Assembly: GCA_025980335.1 (NCBI GenBank)
Contig: JAICXO010000004.1
Coordinates: forward strand, 1-45,124
Origin: Sphingomonas sp.
GTDB lineage: Bacteria > Pseudomonadota > Alphaproteobacteria > Sphingomonadales > Sphingomonadaceae
Reading direction: 5' to 3'
Length of the DNA stretch: 45,124 bases
The position numbers were made by a program, and so were the translations under genes. The notes under the pieces were generated by a model. The model was not told the DNA's origin and searched no databases. It saw only the letters and a program-made list of their open reading frames with translations. Shown here one piece after another: positions 1-9,061 of the stretch. Numbering within the stretch: position 1 is the first letter of the stretch; every line of letters begins with the position of its first letter.

Positions 1-1
1 G

Positions 2-538
2 ATGCTTCCCGTGTTCGCGCGCGACGTGCTCCATGCGGGACCGGAGGGACTCGGCCACTTGCGCGCCGCGCCGGCGGTCGGGGCGACGCTGACCGCCGCC
101 TTCTTCTCGGCGCGGCCCCTGAGGCACAATGTCGGGGTCAAGATGCTGTTCGCGGTCGCGATCTTCGGCACCGCGACAATCATCTTCGGCTTCTCGCGCT
201 CGATGCCGCTCTCGCTTGCCTGTCTCGCCCTGCTCGGCGCCGCCGACATGTTCTCGGTCTACGTCCGTCAGTCGTTGATCCAATTGTACACGCCTGACGA
301 AATGCGCGGCCGGGTGGGCGCGGTCTCCTCGCTGTTCATCTCCGCCTCGAACGAGCTCGGCGAGACCGAATCTGGGTTTCTGGGAGCCGTGATCGGTCCC
401 ATTCCGGCCGTGATCGCCGGCGGCGTAGGAGCGATCGCAGTCGTATTCTTGTGGTCCTGGTGGTTTCCCGAGCTCCGCCTTGCAAAAAGCTTCGACGCAC
501 CCGATTTGCGCGAGGCCCAACCGGAGGAGCCTGCTTGA
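2..538 (+). CDS. MFS transporter, C-terminal part (5' end outside window)
   Basis: This is the C-terminal half of a major facilitator superfamily exporter of the EntS/MFS_3 type, an inner-membrane secondary transporter. About five hydrophobic segments are visible, and the stretch with [20 protein letters not shown] is the conserved cytoplasmic loop that follows a transmembrane helix in this family. The ATG at position 2 is probably internal, because family members have roughly 400 residues and only 178 are present. The stop codon overlaps the next start (TGATG), so it is translationally linked to cysK. The substrate cannot be told from the sequence. Confidence 0.85.
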   Translation: MLPVFARDVLHAGPEGLGHLRAAPAVGATLTAAFFSARPLRHNVGVKMLFAVAIFGTATIIFGFSRSMPLSLACLALLGAADMFSVYVRQSLIQLYTPDEMRGRVGAVSSLFISASNELGETESGFLGAVIGPIPAVIAGGVGAIAVVFLWSWWFPELRLAKSFDAPDLREAQPEEPA

Positions 539-1458
539 TGAAGGCCGCAAATATCCTCGAGACCATCGGCAACACGCCGATCGTCAGGATCAACCGCTTG
601 TTCGGCGATCGCGCGGAAGTCTGGATCAAGCAGGAGCGCGCGAACCCCGGCGGCTCGATCAAGGACCGAATCGCGCTGGCGATGGTCGAGGATGCCGAGC
701 GCACCGGCAAACTGAAGCCTGGCGGGACCATCATCGAACCGACGTCGGGCAACACCGGCATCGGCCTTGCCATGGTTGCTGCTGTGAAAGGCTACAAGCT
801 CATCCTCGTGATGCCCGAGAGCATGAGCGTCGAACGGCGGCGGCTGATGCTCGCTTATGGCGCACAGTTCGACCTGACGCCGAAGGAAAAGGGCATGTCC
901 GGCGCGATCGACCGCGCTCGCGAGCTGATCGAGCAGACGCCTAACAGCTGGATGCCGCAGCAGTTCGACAATCCGGCGAACGTCGAAGTTCACCGGCGGA
1001 CCACTGCGCAGGAGATCCTCAATGACTTCGCCGATGCCCCGCTCGACGCCGTCATCACCGGCGTCGGCACAGGCGGGCATATCACGGGTGTTGCGCAGGT
1101 TCTGAAGAAGGAATGGCCGGGCCTTGAGGTGTTCGCGGTAGAACCGGCCGCTTCGCCGATCCTCAGTGGCGGCAAGCCCGGACCGCACCCGATTCAGGGG
1201 CTCGGTGCGAATTTTGTGCCGAGCATCCTCGACACCTCGATCCTCGACGGGGTGATCGACGTGGATGCCGGCGCGGCCAAGGAAATGGCCCGGCGCGCCG
1301 CGCGCGAGGAGGGCATGCTGGTCGGAATGTCGTCGGGGGCGACGCTTGCCGCGATCGACGAGAAGCTGCCGGAGCTCGGAGACCATCCGCGAGTGCTCGG
1401 CTTCAACTACGACACTGGCGAGCGCTATCTCTCCGTCCCGGATTTCCTGCCGGAATAG
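538..1458 (+). CDS. cysK: Cysteine synthase A (O-acetylserine sulfhydrylase)
   Basis: PLP-dependent enzyme of 306 residues that makes cysteine from O-acetylserine and sulfide in the cytoplasm. The PLP lysine is in NPGGSIKDR near residue 42, the substrate loop TSGNTG follows near residue 70, and the phosphate-binding glycine loop [10 protein letters not shown] lies near residue 177. The length matches CysK. The reading frame is open upstream, but the ATG at 538 gives the canonical N-terminus ([14 protein letters not shown]) and overlaps the MFS stop by one base. The gene ends two bases before the convergent TIR gene, so no terminator fits between them. Confidence 0.96.
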   Translation: MKAANILETIGNTPIVRINRLFGDRAEVWIKQERANPGGSIKDRIALAMVEDAERTGKLKPGGTIIEPTSGNTGIGLAMVAAVKGYKLILVMPESMSVERRRLMLAYGAQFDLTPKEKGMSGAIDRARELIEQTPNSWMPQQFDNPANVEVHRRTTAQEILNDFADAPLDAVITGVGTGGHITGVAQVLKKEWPGLEVFAVEPAASPILSGGKPGPHPIQGLGANFVPSILDTSILDGVIDVDAGAAKEMARRAAREEGMLVGMSSGATLAAIDEKLPELGDHPRVLGFNYDTGERYLSVPDFLPE

Positions 1459-1460
1459 AG

Positions 1461-3476
1461 TCAGTGTGGCAGCGGTTGGCTCACGACCTTCGCCGCGACT
1501 TGCCGGCAGTCGTACGGTAGCTTGGGATTGCTGCAAAAGTCCGGCCACTGGCCGGAGCTGCGCCAGTATTTGACCAGTCCGAACCGGGCCGCGAGGCTCA
1601 TGAAGCGCGGATCGCGGCGGAGCGGCTCGGTCTCCGGCTGAAAGAGAAACTCGGAGGAATCGTCCTCGCTGCTGTCGACTCGCAAGTCTCGTTGAGCGAC
1701 CGAAAACGCGTCATCTACGAAGCCTAGCAACGCCAAGCGGCCGATCGCCTGCTCCGGGTTGGTGCTGCTGGAGGCCAGCAGGTCGGCGCGCACGGAGTTG
1801 CGTGCAGCCGGATCGCCGGACTGGAGTGCGCCCAGAATCTCGCGCAAGCCTGCCGTCCAGGATGGTGAAAAGGCCGACTCGAAATCGCTGGTGCGATCCA
1901 CCAGCTTGAGCGCGTCGCCCCATCGTTTCTGTGCGATCATGCTTTCCAGCTGGTATTTCAAATTCTCGGCGCTGTTCGGCCAGAGCTGCGACAGGCGCGC
2001 CAATTCCTTATCGGCTTCGCTCGTGTCTCCCATGCGGATCAGGCCGGCCGCTGCTTCCAGTGCCCAGTCGTCGCTCTGCGGATTCACCGACGCTGCACGC
2101 TGGTAAAGGCTCGCAGCGTCTTTCAGCCGTCCGGTGTCCGTCATGACATTGCCGAGAAAGCCGTTTGCGTGAGACCAGGAGGGGTTCGACGCGAGTGCCT
2201 GACGGTAGAAGCCTTCGCGCCTGGAATATTCCAGCGGCGACGTGAGCAAACCGAAAGTCACGAAAGCGTCGGGATCCTTCGGATCGAGCTCCAGCGCCCG
2301 ACGGGCTTCGCGCTGCGCCTCGTCGCGGAGCGGGGCCGTCTGGTCCACCAGCTTTTCAGCTGCGACGAAGGCGAGATGCTTCGCCAGGACGGAGTGCGCC
2401 GCCGCGAAATCGGGTGCAATGCGGGCTGCCTGCCGCATCGCGTCGAGCATCGCGTAGGCTGCGCGGCCGCCTGCCAGACCATGGAAGGCGGTTTGCGAAA
2501 GCTCACAGGCATGCAGGAACGCCTGAAGGGCGGAATCCATGAGATGGACACCGGGCGCCAACCCTTGCGCCGAGCAATTCAATACCGCGACGGTCAGTGC
2601 GCCGACGCGCGCCTGAACCTCGTCGGGTTGCGCCGCGGGGCCTGAGATTTCAGCCGTCCAAAGCGTCGAATGCTGCACGGGGTCGTCGAGGCGCATGCTG
2701 ACGTCGATGTTCGGGCTTTTCGCCTGGACAGTGCCGCTGAACATCAGCCCGACGCCGAGCTTCTTCGAATTGGCAGCAAGATCGGCTCCCCTGAGCGCGT
2801 CGGCCTCGGATGGCGATAGTGTCTGCAGCTGGTCCTGCGTCAGCACGTTCTGCAGGCTGTCGGAGAGCTCGGCAGCGAAATCAGTCAAACCGGCAGCATT
2901 GCCGATGGTACGAAACGGCTGAATTGCAATGCGGGCGCCACGCGCAGGCTGATCGAAGCCGCGAAGGACCATTGCTCCGGCACCCAGAACGGCAACGAGC
3001 GCTGCAGCCGTCAGCGCAAGCTTGCCGTTTCGGCCAACTGCGAAGCGTTTCGGGAGCCGCGGCGGAGCGACCGCCGAGCTGTTCATGGAAGCCTGGAGGT
3101 GGGCGACGCTCGCCAACACTTTCTGCCACTGCTGATTAGCGGGATCGCCGCGCCAGCGGCGGAGATCGGCGGTCTGAAACTGATTGAACGGAAGCGGGAC
3201 GGGCGATTGATCGATTGCGACTTGCACCAGCTTGTCATCGGCACGGCCGAGTTCCGCTTCGGCGCGCACCCATTGCGACTTTGCCGCGATCTCCGACCAA
3301 ATGACCAGCACCGCGCGCGCGGCACCGATTTGCTCCTCGATGACATTGGCAAAGCGATTATGTGGAAGCAGCTCGCTGTCCCACCAAACACTGTATCCGG
3401 CTTCGATCAACCGCTGAGCGACGACGCGCGCAACTCGCTCGTCCCCTCTCGCGTAGGATACGAAGACATCCGCCAT
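1461..3476 (-). CDS. Membrane-anchored TIR domain protein with TolB-like domain and TPRs
   Basis: Protein of 671 residues. The TIR domain covers about residues 1-125: it begins MADVFVSYARGDE, and SQWVRAE places a glutamate at residue 73 where TIR NADases carry their catalytic glutamate. A single hydrophobic segment (about 152-172) follows, then a TolB-like region (about 180-310, with the divergent motif SGTVQAKSPNIDVSMRL) and alpha-helical TPR-like repeats to the end. The start was set at the ATG opening the TIR domain; an in-frame start 24 codons upstream is possible but lacks a clear ribosome binding site. The topology would leave the TIR domain cytoplasmic and the TPR part periplasmic. Two soluble relatives are encoded at 25852-29410. 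Function unknown: NAD-cleaving signalling or defence is an inference. Confidence 0.85.
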   Translation of the reverse strand: MADVFVSYARGDERVARVVAQRLIEAGYSVWWDSELLPHNRFANVIEEQIGAARAVLVIWSEIAAKSQWVRAEAELGRADDKLVQVAIDQSPVPLPFNQFQTADLRRWRGDPANQQWQKVLASVAHLQASMNSSAVAPPRLPKRFAVGRNGKLALTAAALVAVLGAGAMVLRGFDQPARGARIAIQPFRTIGNAAGLTDFAAELSDSLQNVLTQDQLQTLSPSEADALRGADLAANSKKLGVGLMFSGTVQAKSPNIDVSMRLDDPVQHSTLWTAEISGPAAQPDEVQARVGALTVAVLNCSAQGLAPGVHLMDSALQAFLHACELSQTAFHGLAGGRAAYAMLDAMRQAARIAPDFAAAHSVLAKHLAFVAAEKLVDQTAPLRDEAQREARRALELDPKDPDAFVTFGLLTSPLEYSRREGFYRQALASNPSWSHANGFLGNVMTDTGRLKDAASLYQRAASVNPQSDDWALEAAAGLIRMGDTSEADKELARLSQLWPNSAENLKYQLESMIAQKRWGDALKLVDRTSDFESAFSPSWTAGLREILGALQSGDPAARNSVRADLLASSSTNPEQAIGRLALLGFVDDAFSVAQRDLRVDSSEDDSSEFLFQPETEPLRRDPRFMSLAARFGLVKYWRSSGQWPDFCSNPKLPYDCRQVAAKVVSQPLPH

Positions 3477-3654
3477 TTGCCTGCCATCACCGCTCTGGTC
3501 GCCAGCAAGGTCTAGGCAATTCTCGGAAGCGATGCGAGATGCTGCCATTAAATCTCGTTAACTCTATCCATTAGCTGGACGGTCAACCCACTCGATTAGA
3601 AACTCCTCGTTTGACGCTCCGGGTTGGCTCCCGAGTGGTGTCACATGGGGTGTT

Positions 3655-6336
3655 ATGCGTCGCACTTTGTTCGGCAAGTCACTGGAAGTAGAGCGGCTGG
3701 CGCCTCCTCGCGCGTCGATTCGCGATGCATTGCTGTTCGACGTCGTCGACCAGCAGGAAAGCGCTGACCTGACGCTCGCCGAACGGCGGGTCGACAGCTG
3801 GACCTTCGCGCCGTGGCTGCTTCTTGCGGGGCACCTGATCATTGCCGCCACCTTGCTCGTGCAGCGGCCCGGCGCCTCCCAAATCACGATCGCATGGCTG
3901 CTGCCGATGGGGGCAACGCTCGTTCTCGACGCGGCCGCCGGCTTTGTCCTGCTCGGTTGGCGACGGCTTCAAACGGCGCCGCACACGATCGGGCGGCTCA
4001 TGTGCGGCTATCTCGCGGTCATGGGCGCGTTGTGGACGATGTCGAGCGTCGGCACCGCCAGCTTCAGCCTGAAGGACCCGGGATTTGTTACGCTGGCGAT
4101 GACGGCGGGCTTTTTCGTCCGATCGATTGCCGCCGTCACCGCGCCGCCGCTCGCAATCATCAATGCCGTTGTCGCGGTGGCGGCAACGCTTCTCTTCTCA
4201 ACCGATCCGGCGATTACCTTCGCCATCGATGCGCTGGCGATCGTCATGTTTGCCTACAGCGTGGCGAACACCCGCGAATCTGTCGCGAGGGGGCGTCGCC
4301 GCCTAGCGGTCGAATGGCAAGCGCAGAAGGCGCTCAACTTCGTCGACGAGTTCGAGAACAGCGGACGCGGGTGGTTCTGGGAAACCGATTCGCTCGGCAC
4401 CTTGTCTTACGTTTCGCGCCAGCTTGCCGACGATTTCCAATGCCAGCCGGAAGCCCTTCTCGGCCGCAAGTTCACCGATCTGCTGTCGGTCGATCAAGCG
4501 TCCGAAGCGCTCGAGGAGCGCAAGACTCTCGGCTTCCATCTCTCCGCACGATTCCCGTTTTCGGACGTCGTCGTCAGGCCGGCAAGCGAGGAGGACGTCC
4601 ATTGGTCGTTATCGGGCAATCCGATCTTCGACGAACGCGGCCGGTTCCTCGGCTTCCGCGGCATTGGCACCGACCTCACCGAGCAGCGCAAGTCCGAGCG
4701 CGAGATTTCGCGCCTCGCTCGGTCCGACTCGCTGACCGGACTGCCCAATCGCGCAATGATGCGCCAGACGCTCGATGAGGCGCTCCGCAACGCAGCGCAC
4801 CGCCAGAAGGGCTGTGCGCTGTTCATGATCGACCTCGACCGGTTCAAGAACGTGAACGACACGCTTGGCCATCCGGTAGGCGATGCGCTTCTCCGGCAGG
4901 TCTCCGAGCGGCTGAAATCGGTGATGGGCAATCATGGGCAGGTCGGTCGCCTGGGCGGCGACGAGTTCCAGGCGGTGCTCCCTGGGACGGTCGATATCGG
5001 CCTGCTGGAATCGCTTGCGCGCACGCTGATCGAGCAGGTGTCGCGACCGTACCAGATTGAAGGCCACAAGGTGACGATCGGCGCTTCCGTGGGGATCGCG
5101 ATTGGCGATCCGGGCCGGGCAAGCGCCGATGCGCTGGTCCGCAATGCAGATCTTGCGCTTTATGCCGCCAAGGCCGCCGGCCGAGGCAAGCATTGCCTGT
5201 ATCAGCCCTCGATGCACAGCGAGGCGGCGGAGCGGCAGCTGCTCGAGAACGATCTGCGGCAAGCGGTCGAACGGGGCGAATTGTCCGTCCATTATCAGCC
5301 GGTCGTGCACGCCGCCGGGGAGGAAATCTCCGGCTTCGAAGCGCTGGTCCGGTGGCACCATCCCTCGCGCGGCTCGGTCTCTCCTACGAAGTTCATTCCG
5401 GTCGCCGAGGAAGCAGGGCTGATCGGGCGGATCGGCGAGTGGGTCCTCCGCACAGCGCTCGAGGAAGCCGCGCACTGGCCGGAATCGGTTCGCGTCGCCG
5501 TGAACCTGTCGCCGCTGCAGTTCAACGACCCCGGCGTCGTGATCATGGTCTCCAACCACCTCAACGAGACCGGCGTCGCGCCGGAGCGGCTCGAGCTGGA
5601 GATCACCGAGGGAGTCTTCCTGGCCGAAGGCGATTCCACGGATGAAACCTTCGCCAGGCTCAAGAAGCTCGGCGTCCGTCTCGCGCTCGACGATTTCGGC
5701 ACGGGCTACAGCTCGCTCGGCTATTTGAAGAAGGCGCCGTTCGATAAGATCAAGATCGACCAGAGCTTCGTCCGCGGCGCAGCATTGAGCGCCAACCGCA
5801 ACGGCGCGATCATCCGCGCGATCGTCACGCTCGCCGAAACGCTCGGCATGGACACGTGCGCGGAGGGCGTGGAGACCCACGACGACCTCCAGCTGATCCG
5901 CGAACTCGGCGTCAGCATGGTCCAGGGCTACATTTTCGGGAAGCCGAGCGAATCCTCGGTTGCTCGCGAGCTGGCCAACAACGTGACAGTCGCGGCCGAC
6001 GGTTTCGCTTGCAGCCGCGAGCCGCGTCACCGGCTAATGCGCCGGGCCGTGACCTTCATCGACGGCGCGAGGGTTGAGCTGAAGCTCCGCAACATTTCGT
6101 CGATGGGCGCGCTGGTCGAATGCGACGTGCCGGTGTCACCGGGCTCGGAGCTCGCGATCGATATCGTCGGCGTCGCACCGGTACGCGGGATCGTGCGCTG
6201 GGCGCAGGCGGGCAAGTTCGGAGTCCAGTTCGAACACCAGTTCGACCTTGGGCGCCTCACGCCGAAGAAAGAACGGCGCAATGACGTGACGATGCTGACG
6301 CCGTGGTACGTTCAGGATCGGCGCCAGGCCAGCTGA
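3655..6336 (+). CDS. Membrane PAS-GGDEF-EAL-PilZ cyclic-di-GMP signalling protein
   Basis: Protein of 893 residues combining synthesis, breakdown and binding modules for cyclic di-GMP. In order: cytoplasmic N-terminus, about six transmembrane helices (45-210), a PAS domain (about 230-345, ending in the PAC-like GIGTDLTEQRKSE), GGDEF (about 350-515, intact RLGGDEF), EAL (about 525-775, intact FEALVRW and DDFGTGYSS) and a C-terminal PilZ domain (about 785-880, with RHRLMRR and the NISSMGALV signature). The allosteric RxxD inhibition site normally just before GGDEF is not present. The preceding gene is divergent, with a shared 178-bp upstream region; the stop is three bases from the convergent L,D-transpeptidase. 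Whether cyclase or phosphodiesterase activity dominates cannot be decided. Confidence 0.94.
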   Translation: MRRTLFGKSLEVERLAPPRASIRDALLFDVVDQQESADLTLAERRVDSWTFAPWLLLAGHLIIAATLLVQRPGASQITIAWLLPMGATLVLDAAAGFVLLGWRRLQTAPHTIGRLMCGYLAVMGALWTMSSVGTASFSLKDPGFVTLAMTAGFFVRSIAAVTAPPLAIINAVVAVAATLLFSTDPAITFAIDALAIVMFAYSVANTRESVARGRRRLAVEWQAQKALNFVDEFENSGRGWFWETDSLGTLSYVSRQLADDFQCQPEALLGRKFTDLLSVDQASEALEERKTLGFHLSARFPFSDVVVRPASEEDVHWSLSGNPIFDERGRFLGFRGIGTDLTEQRKSEREISRLARSDSLTGLPNRAMMRQTLDEALRNAAHRQKGCALFMIDLDRFKNVNDTLGHPVGDALLRQVSERLKSVMGNHGQVGRLGGDEFQAVLPGTVDIGLLESLARTLIEQVSRPYQIEGHKVTIGASVGIAIGDPGRASADALVRNADLALYAAKAAGRGKHCLYQPSMHSEAAERQLLENDLRQAVERGELSVHYQPVVHAAGEEISGFEALVRWHHPSRGSVSPTKFIPVAEEAGLIGRIGEWVLRTALEEAAHWPESVRVAVNLSPLQFNDPGVVIMVSNHLNETGVAPERLELEITEGVFLAEGDSTDETFARLKKLGVRLALDDFGTGYSSLGYLKKAPFDKIKIDQSFVRGAALSANRNGAIIRAIVTLAETLGMDTCAEGVETHDDLQLIRELGVSMVQGYIFGKPSESSVARELANNVTVAADGFACSREPRHRLMRRAVTFIDGARVELKLRNISSMGALVECDVPVSPGSELAIDIVGVAPVRGIVRWAQAGKFGVQFEHQFDLGRLTPKKERRNDVTMLTPWYVQDRRQAS

Positions 6337-6339
6337 CGC

Positions 6340-7665
6340 CTACAGAAGTCCCGCGAAGCGCCGGGTTTCGGATCGATCCTTGCCGTAGAAATCGTCGAAA
6401 TAGACGATCGACGTCCCGCTCGGCACCGCGGTCAGATAGGTGATGTACAGGGGCACCGGCGCGGGAAGGTTTACCTTCTGCTCCGGCTTGGCGCGCTTCC
6501 AGCTCGGCGGCCGTCCGTCGAACAGCCACCGCTCGAGCCGCGCGGCATCCTCGAGCCGAACACAGCCGTTGCTCTGCAGCCGCGCCGCATCATCGATCTT
6601 TTCCTTCTCCGGCGTGTCGTGGAGCCAGATGCCCTGCGCGTTGGGGAACATGAACTTCATCCGCCCCATCGAATTCGCCGGACCGGGCTTCTGGCGCATC
6701 CGGATCTGCTTTCCGGCAGCGACCGCGTGCCAGTCGACGGACATCGGATCGATGACGTGCGCGTGGTCGGACCAGTCCGAAAGCACCTGGTAACCGTGCG
6801 AGTTGAGGTAGGTGAGCCCGCCCTTGAGCACGCGCGGCGCGAGGAGCTTGGAGGTGAGGTCCGGCGGCGAGTTCCAATAGGGGTTCAGCGCGACGTAGCG
6901 GATATACGCATTCATCATCGGCGTCTGCGCAACCGCATCGGGTCGGCCTGCGACGACCCGCATCGAATCCACGACCTGCCCGTTCTCGTACATGTAGAGA
7001 CGGGCCGCCGGCGGATTGACGATGACGTAGCGGCCGTTGCCCGACGGAAGAGCGCGTGCCCGCTCGAGGTTCAGCTGGAGGATCCGCCGCTCCGCGTCTG
7101 TTCGGTACATGCGGCTCGCGATCGCCGCCCGAAGCTTTGCGTAGATCGGGTTCATCCAGCCCATGTTCTGGACATAATCGGAGAGCGAAGGCGCACGCGC
7201 CGCTGCGTCGAGGAGCTCGGACGCAGACGGCGGCGTGGGCCGAAGCTGCGGATCGACGTAGATTATTCCGCCCGGATCGTGCTTCTGGTCGCGTGCGTAG
7301 GCGACGAAGGCCTCGCTCAGCATCGAGTCCGCGCGTCGGACCGCGCCCGGATCGCCGCGGTGCGCATCGTCGACGGCGCGGCTCAGCGCCTTCACATTGT
7401 ATCGCTTGGGATTGAGGTTGTCGGCCTGCGCGGTCGCGAGAAGCGACAGGAGCTGCTCCTCCGCCGCGCCGGATTTCGGCGTGATCCACAGGGGAGCACC
7501 GCCGCGCGCACGGTAGAATGCGGAGATCTCCGCATCGCTCGAACGTGAGGCAACCGCTGCGGCCGCCGGCGGTCCACTCGCCCCGAACGGCACGGCAATT
7601 GCTGCCGCCGCGAGTCCGACGAAGATACCATTCAGCGGCCGAGCGCCGCGTAGAAGCTTAGCCAT
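6340..7665 (-). CDS. L,D-transpeptidase of the YcbB/LdtD type
   Basis: Secreted or membrane-anchored murein L,D-transpeptidase (441 residues) that would form 3-3 cross-links in peptidoglycan in the periplasm. A hydrophobic N-terminal segment (about residues 10-35) is the export signal; a scaffold region follows, and the YkuD catalytic motif is seen as WLHDTPEK followed by SNGCVRLED, supplying histidine and cysteine near residues 355 and 375. I preferred the ATG at 7665, preceded by a purine-rich GTGAG, over an in-frame GTG eleven codons upstream. It converges with the GGDEF-EAL gene with three bases between stops. Confidence 0.9.
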   Translation of the reverse strand: MAKLLRGARPLNGIFVGLAAAAIAVPFGASGPPAAAAVASRSSDAEISAFYRARGGAPLWITPKSGAAEEQLLSLLATAQADNLNPKRYNVKALSRAVDDAHRGDPGAVRRADSMLSEAFVAYARDQKHDPGGIIYVDPQLRPTPPSASELLDAAARAPSLSDYVQNMGWMNPIYAKLRAAIASRMYRTDAERRILQLNLERARALPSGNGRYVIVNPPAARLYMYENGQVVDSMRVVAGRPDAVAQTPMMNAYIRYVALNPYWNSPPDLTSKLLAPRVLKGGLTYLNSHGYQVLSDWSDHAHVIDPMSVDWHAVAAGKQIRMRQKPGPANSMGRMKFMFPNAQGIWLHDTPEKEKIDDAARLQSNGCVRLEDAARLERWLFDGRPPSWKRAKPEQKVNLPAPVPLYITYLTAVPSGTSIVYFDDFYGKDRSETRRFAGLL

Positions 7666-7813
7666 TGATCTCACTTCGCTTGTTCGTTGATGCGCCACGC
7701 ACCCGCTACCCGCTGGTCATGAACGCACCAGTTCGCGTCCGGTTTAGCCGCACCGGCGCTGAACCTGCAATGTCCGGATAAATTGAATTTTTGCAGCGCC
7801 TTAGCGCGTGCAC

Positions 7814-7844
7814 GAAAAAGAAGCGCCGGCGCATGCCGGCGCTT
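7814..7844 (-). terminator. Intrinsic terminator of the Gly/Tyr-rich protein gene
   Basis: A perfect 10-bp stem (AAGCGCCGGC and its complement) with a GCAT loop lies at 7821-7844. On the minus strand it is followed by CTTTTT, the classical intrinsic terminator layout, 24 bases after the stop of the gene at 7868-8386. Confidence 0.85.
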
Positions 7845-7867
7845 CCCATTTCAACAGCAGGCCGTCG

Positions 7868-8386
7868 TTAGCGACGCTTGATGTCCACGTTGCGAACGTA
7901 GCCACGGTAATCGACATTACACCTGAACGACAGGTCGGCCGACTGGTTGTACCCATAGCCGAGTGCGCCATACGCACCGACGCCGTACGCACCATAATTG
8001 TTATATGCGTAGCGTCCGCTGCTCGCGAGGCCGCGAATCTGCATGCCGCCGTTGGCGGTGCGCGTTTCGCGCGTGACGCTCAGCACCCGACCTGCGGGGG
8101 TCGTCGGAAGGCCGACTAGCGAGCCGAGGATCGCGCCCAGGCTCGTCCGGTTGTAAAGCCGGCTCTGCACCGCAGCCGTGCACTGCTGCGAGGCTGTGGC
8201 GGCATTTACGCCATAGGCGCCGCCGCCATAGGCGTAACGGTTCGCTCCGTAGGGGTTGTATGCGGTCCCGTACGCCGTTCCGTAAGCGTTATAGCCGTAG
8301 GGATAATATTGCGCCGCAGCAGGCGCCGCCGCTGTAATCGCCGCAAGCCCGGCCGCACCGGCAAGCATTTTCGTCGTCATACGCAT
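7868..8386 (-). CDS. Secreted Gly/Tyr/Ala/Asn-rich protein
   Basis: Small exported protein of 172 residues. A signal peptide (MRMTTKMLAGAAGLAAITAA, cleavage after APAAAQ) is followed by a low-complexity stretch of YGYN, AYGTAYG and YGGGAYG units, then a more ordered part with one cysteine in ASQQCTAAV and another in SFRCNVDYRGYVRNVDIKRR. Start choice is firm: AAGGAGGAAAGAGCC precedes ATG at 8386, whereas the open frame upstream to 8548 has no such site. It is monocistronic, ending at a strong terminator. I recognise it as a conserved kind of sphingomonad hypothetical protein but know no function; a surface or periplasmic role is inferred. Confidence 0.85.
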   Translation of the reverse strand: MRMTTKMLAGAAGLAAITAAAPAAAQYYPYGYNAYGTAYGTAYNPYGANRYAYGGGAYGVNAATASQQCTAAVQSRLYNRTSLGAILGSLVGLPTTPAGRVLSVTRETRTANGGMQIRGLASSGRYAYNNYGAYGVGAYGALGYGYNQSADLSFRCNVDYRGYVRNVDIKRR

Positions 8387-8641
8387 GGCTCTTTCCTCCT
8401 TCCACATCGGTTGGGAGCCTTGCGCATAAAACGCCCGCACATGCGGCGATGGTTCTGCGCTTGTCGGATACAGCGGGCAGGTCGTCGTGCCATCGTGAAC
8501 CGCCGTTGAATGCGGATCAGCCGCGAATTGCTGCGGCGCGCAACTCATCCACGACTAAGTCGCTGACTCGTCACGATTTCACATCAACTTCGAATTGATT
8601 TCGTGCTAAGAGTCGGCTCGGGGACACAATGGGAGGCTGTC

Positions 8642-8737
8642 ATGGAAAGCACCTTCGCGAACTGGCGCAGCGCGGCACTCGGGCTGGGCCTTACAGTCGC
8701 GGTTGTCGGCACGGGATTGGCGCTCGCTTTCTGGTAA
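8642..8737 (+). CDS. 31-residue single-span membrane peptide
   Basis: A short ORF with a strong ribosome binding site (GGGAGG, five bases before ATG) encodes MESTFANWRSAALGLGLTVA followed by a hydrophobic run ending LALAFW. It reads as one transmembrane helix with a short polar N-terminus. It lies alone in the 0.38-kb gap between two minus-strand genes, so it must have its own promoter. No function is recognised. The well-placed ribosome binding site and clean hydrophobic pattern are the whole case for it. Confidence 0.6.
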   Translation: MESTFANWRSAALGLGLTVAVVGTGLALAFW

Positions 8738-8767
8738 GCGACTGATTTCCGAGCCGCTCGCGGCTCT

Positions 8768-9061
8768 CTATTGAGAATTCCCCGGCGGCGCTTTCGCGGG
8801 CCGACCCGGTATGGGCGCGATATCGTTGAGCGGCTCGTTCCCGGCGGCCGCTGCCGTGCTGCTGTTGCTGGCTTGAGCCTGAGCCGCTTCGTTCAGCGCC
8901 GCCTGCGGGTTCATGCCGTTCTCGGCAGCGCCTTCGAGAACGTTCGCGGCCGCGGGCGTCGACTGGTTCGCCGCGGCATTGAGCTGGTCCTGCTTCGATG
9001 CATGACCGCTGCAGCCGGCGAGCACGATCAGCGCCCCGATCGGAACGACGGCCCGGATCAT
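8768..9061 (-). CDS. Small lipoprotein
   Basis: Protein of 97 residues with a lipoprotein signal peptide: MIRAVVPIGALIVLAGCSG, where LAGC is the lipobox and cysteine 17 the lipidated residue. The mature part is short, Ala/Asn/Gln-rich and probably unstructured, ending PGRPAKAPPGNSQ. It overlaps the upstream gene by four bases (ATGA), so the two are co-translated. No conserved domain is recognised; an envelope location is the only safe conclusion. Confidence 0.8.
   Translation of the reverse strand: MIRAVVPIGALIVLAGCSGHASKQDQLNAAANQSTPAAANVLEGAAENGMNPQAALNEAAQAQASNSSTAAAAGNEPLNDIAPIPGRPAKAPPGNSQ

Noticed and set aside
4609-6030. 473-codon minus-strand ORF inside the GGDEF-EAL gene, and similar long antisense ORFs over korA, metB, purF and astB
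   Set aside because: High GC content opens antisense frames; their products are Arg/Ala-rich without domains, and the sense genes are certain.
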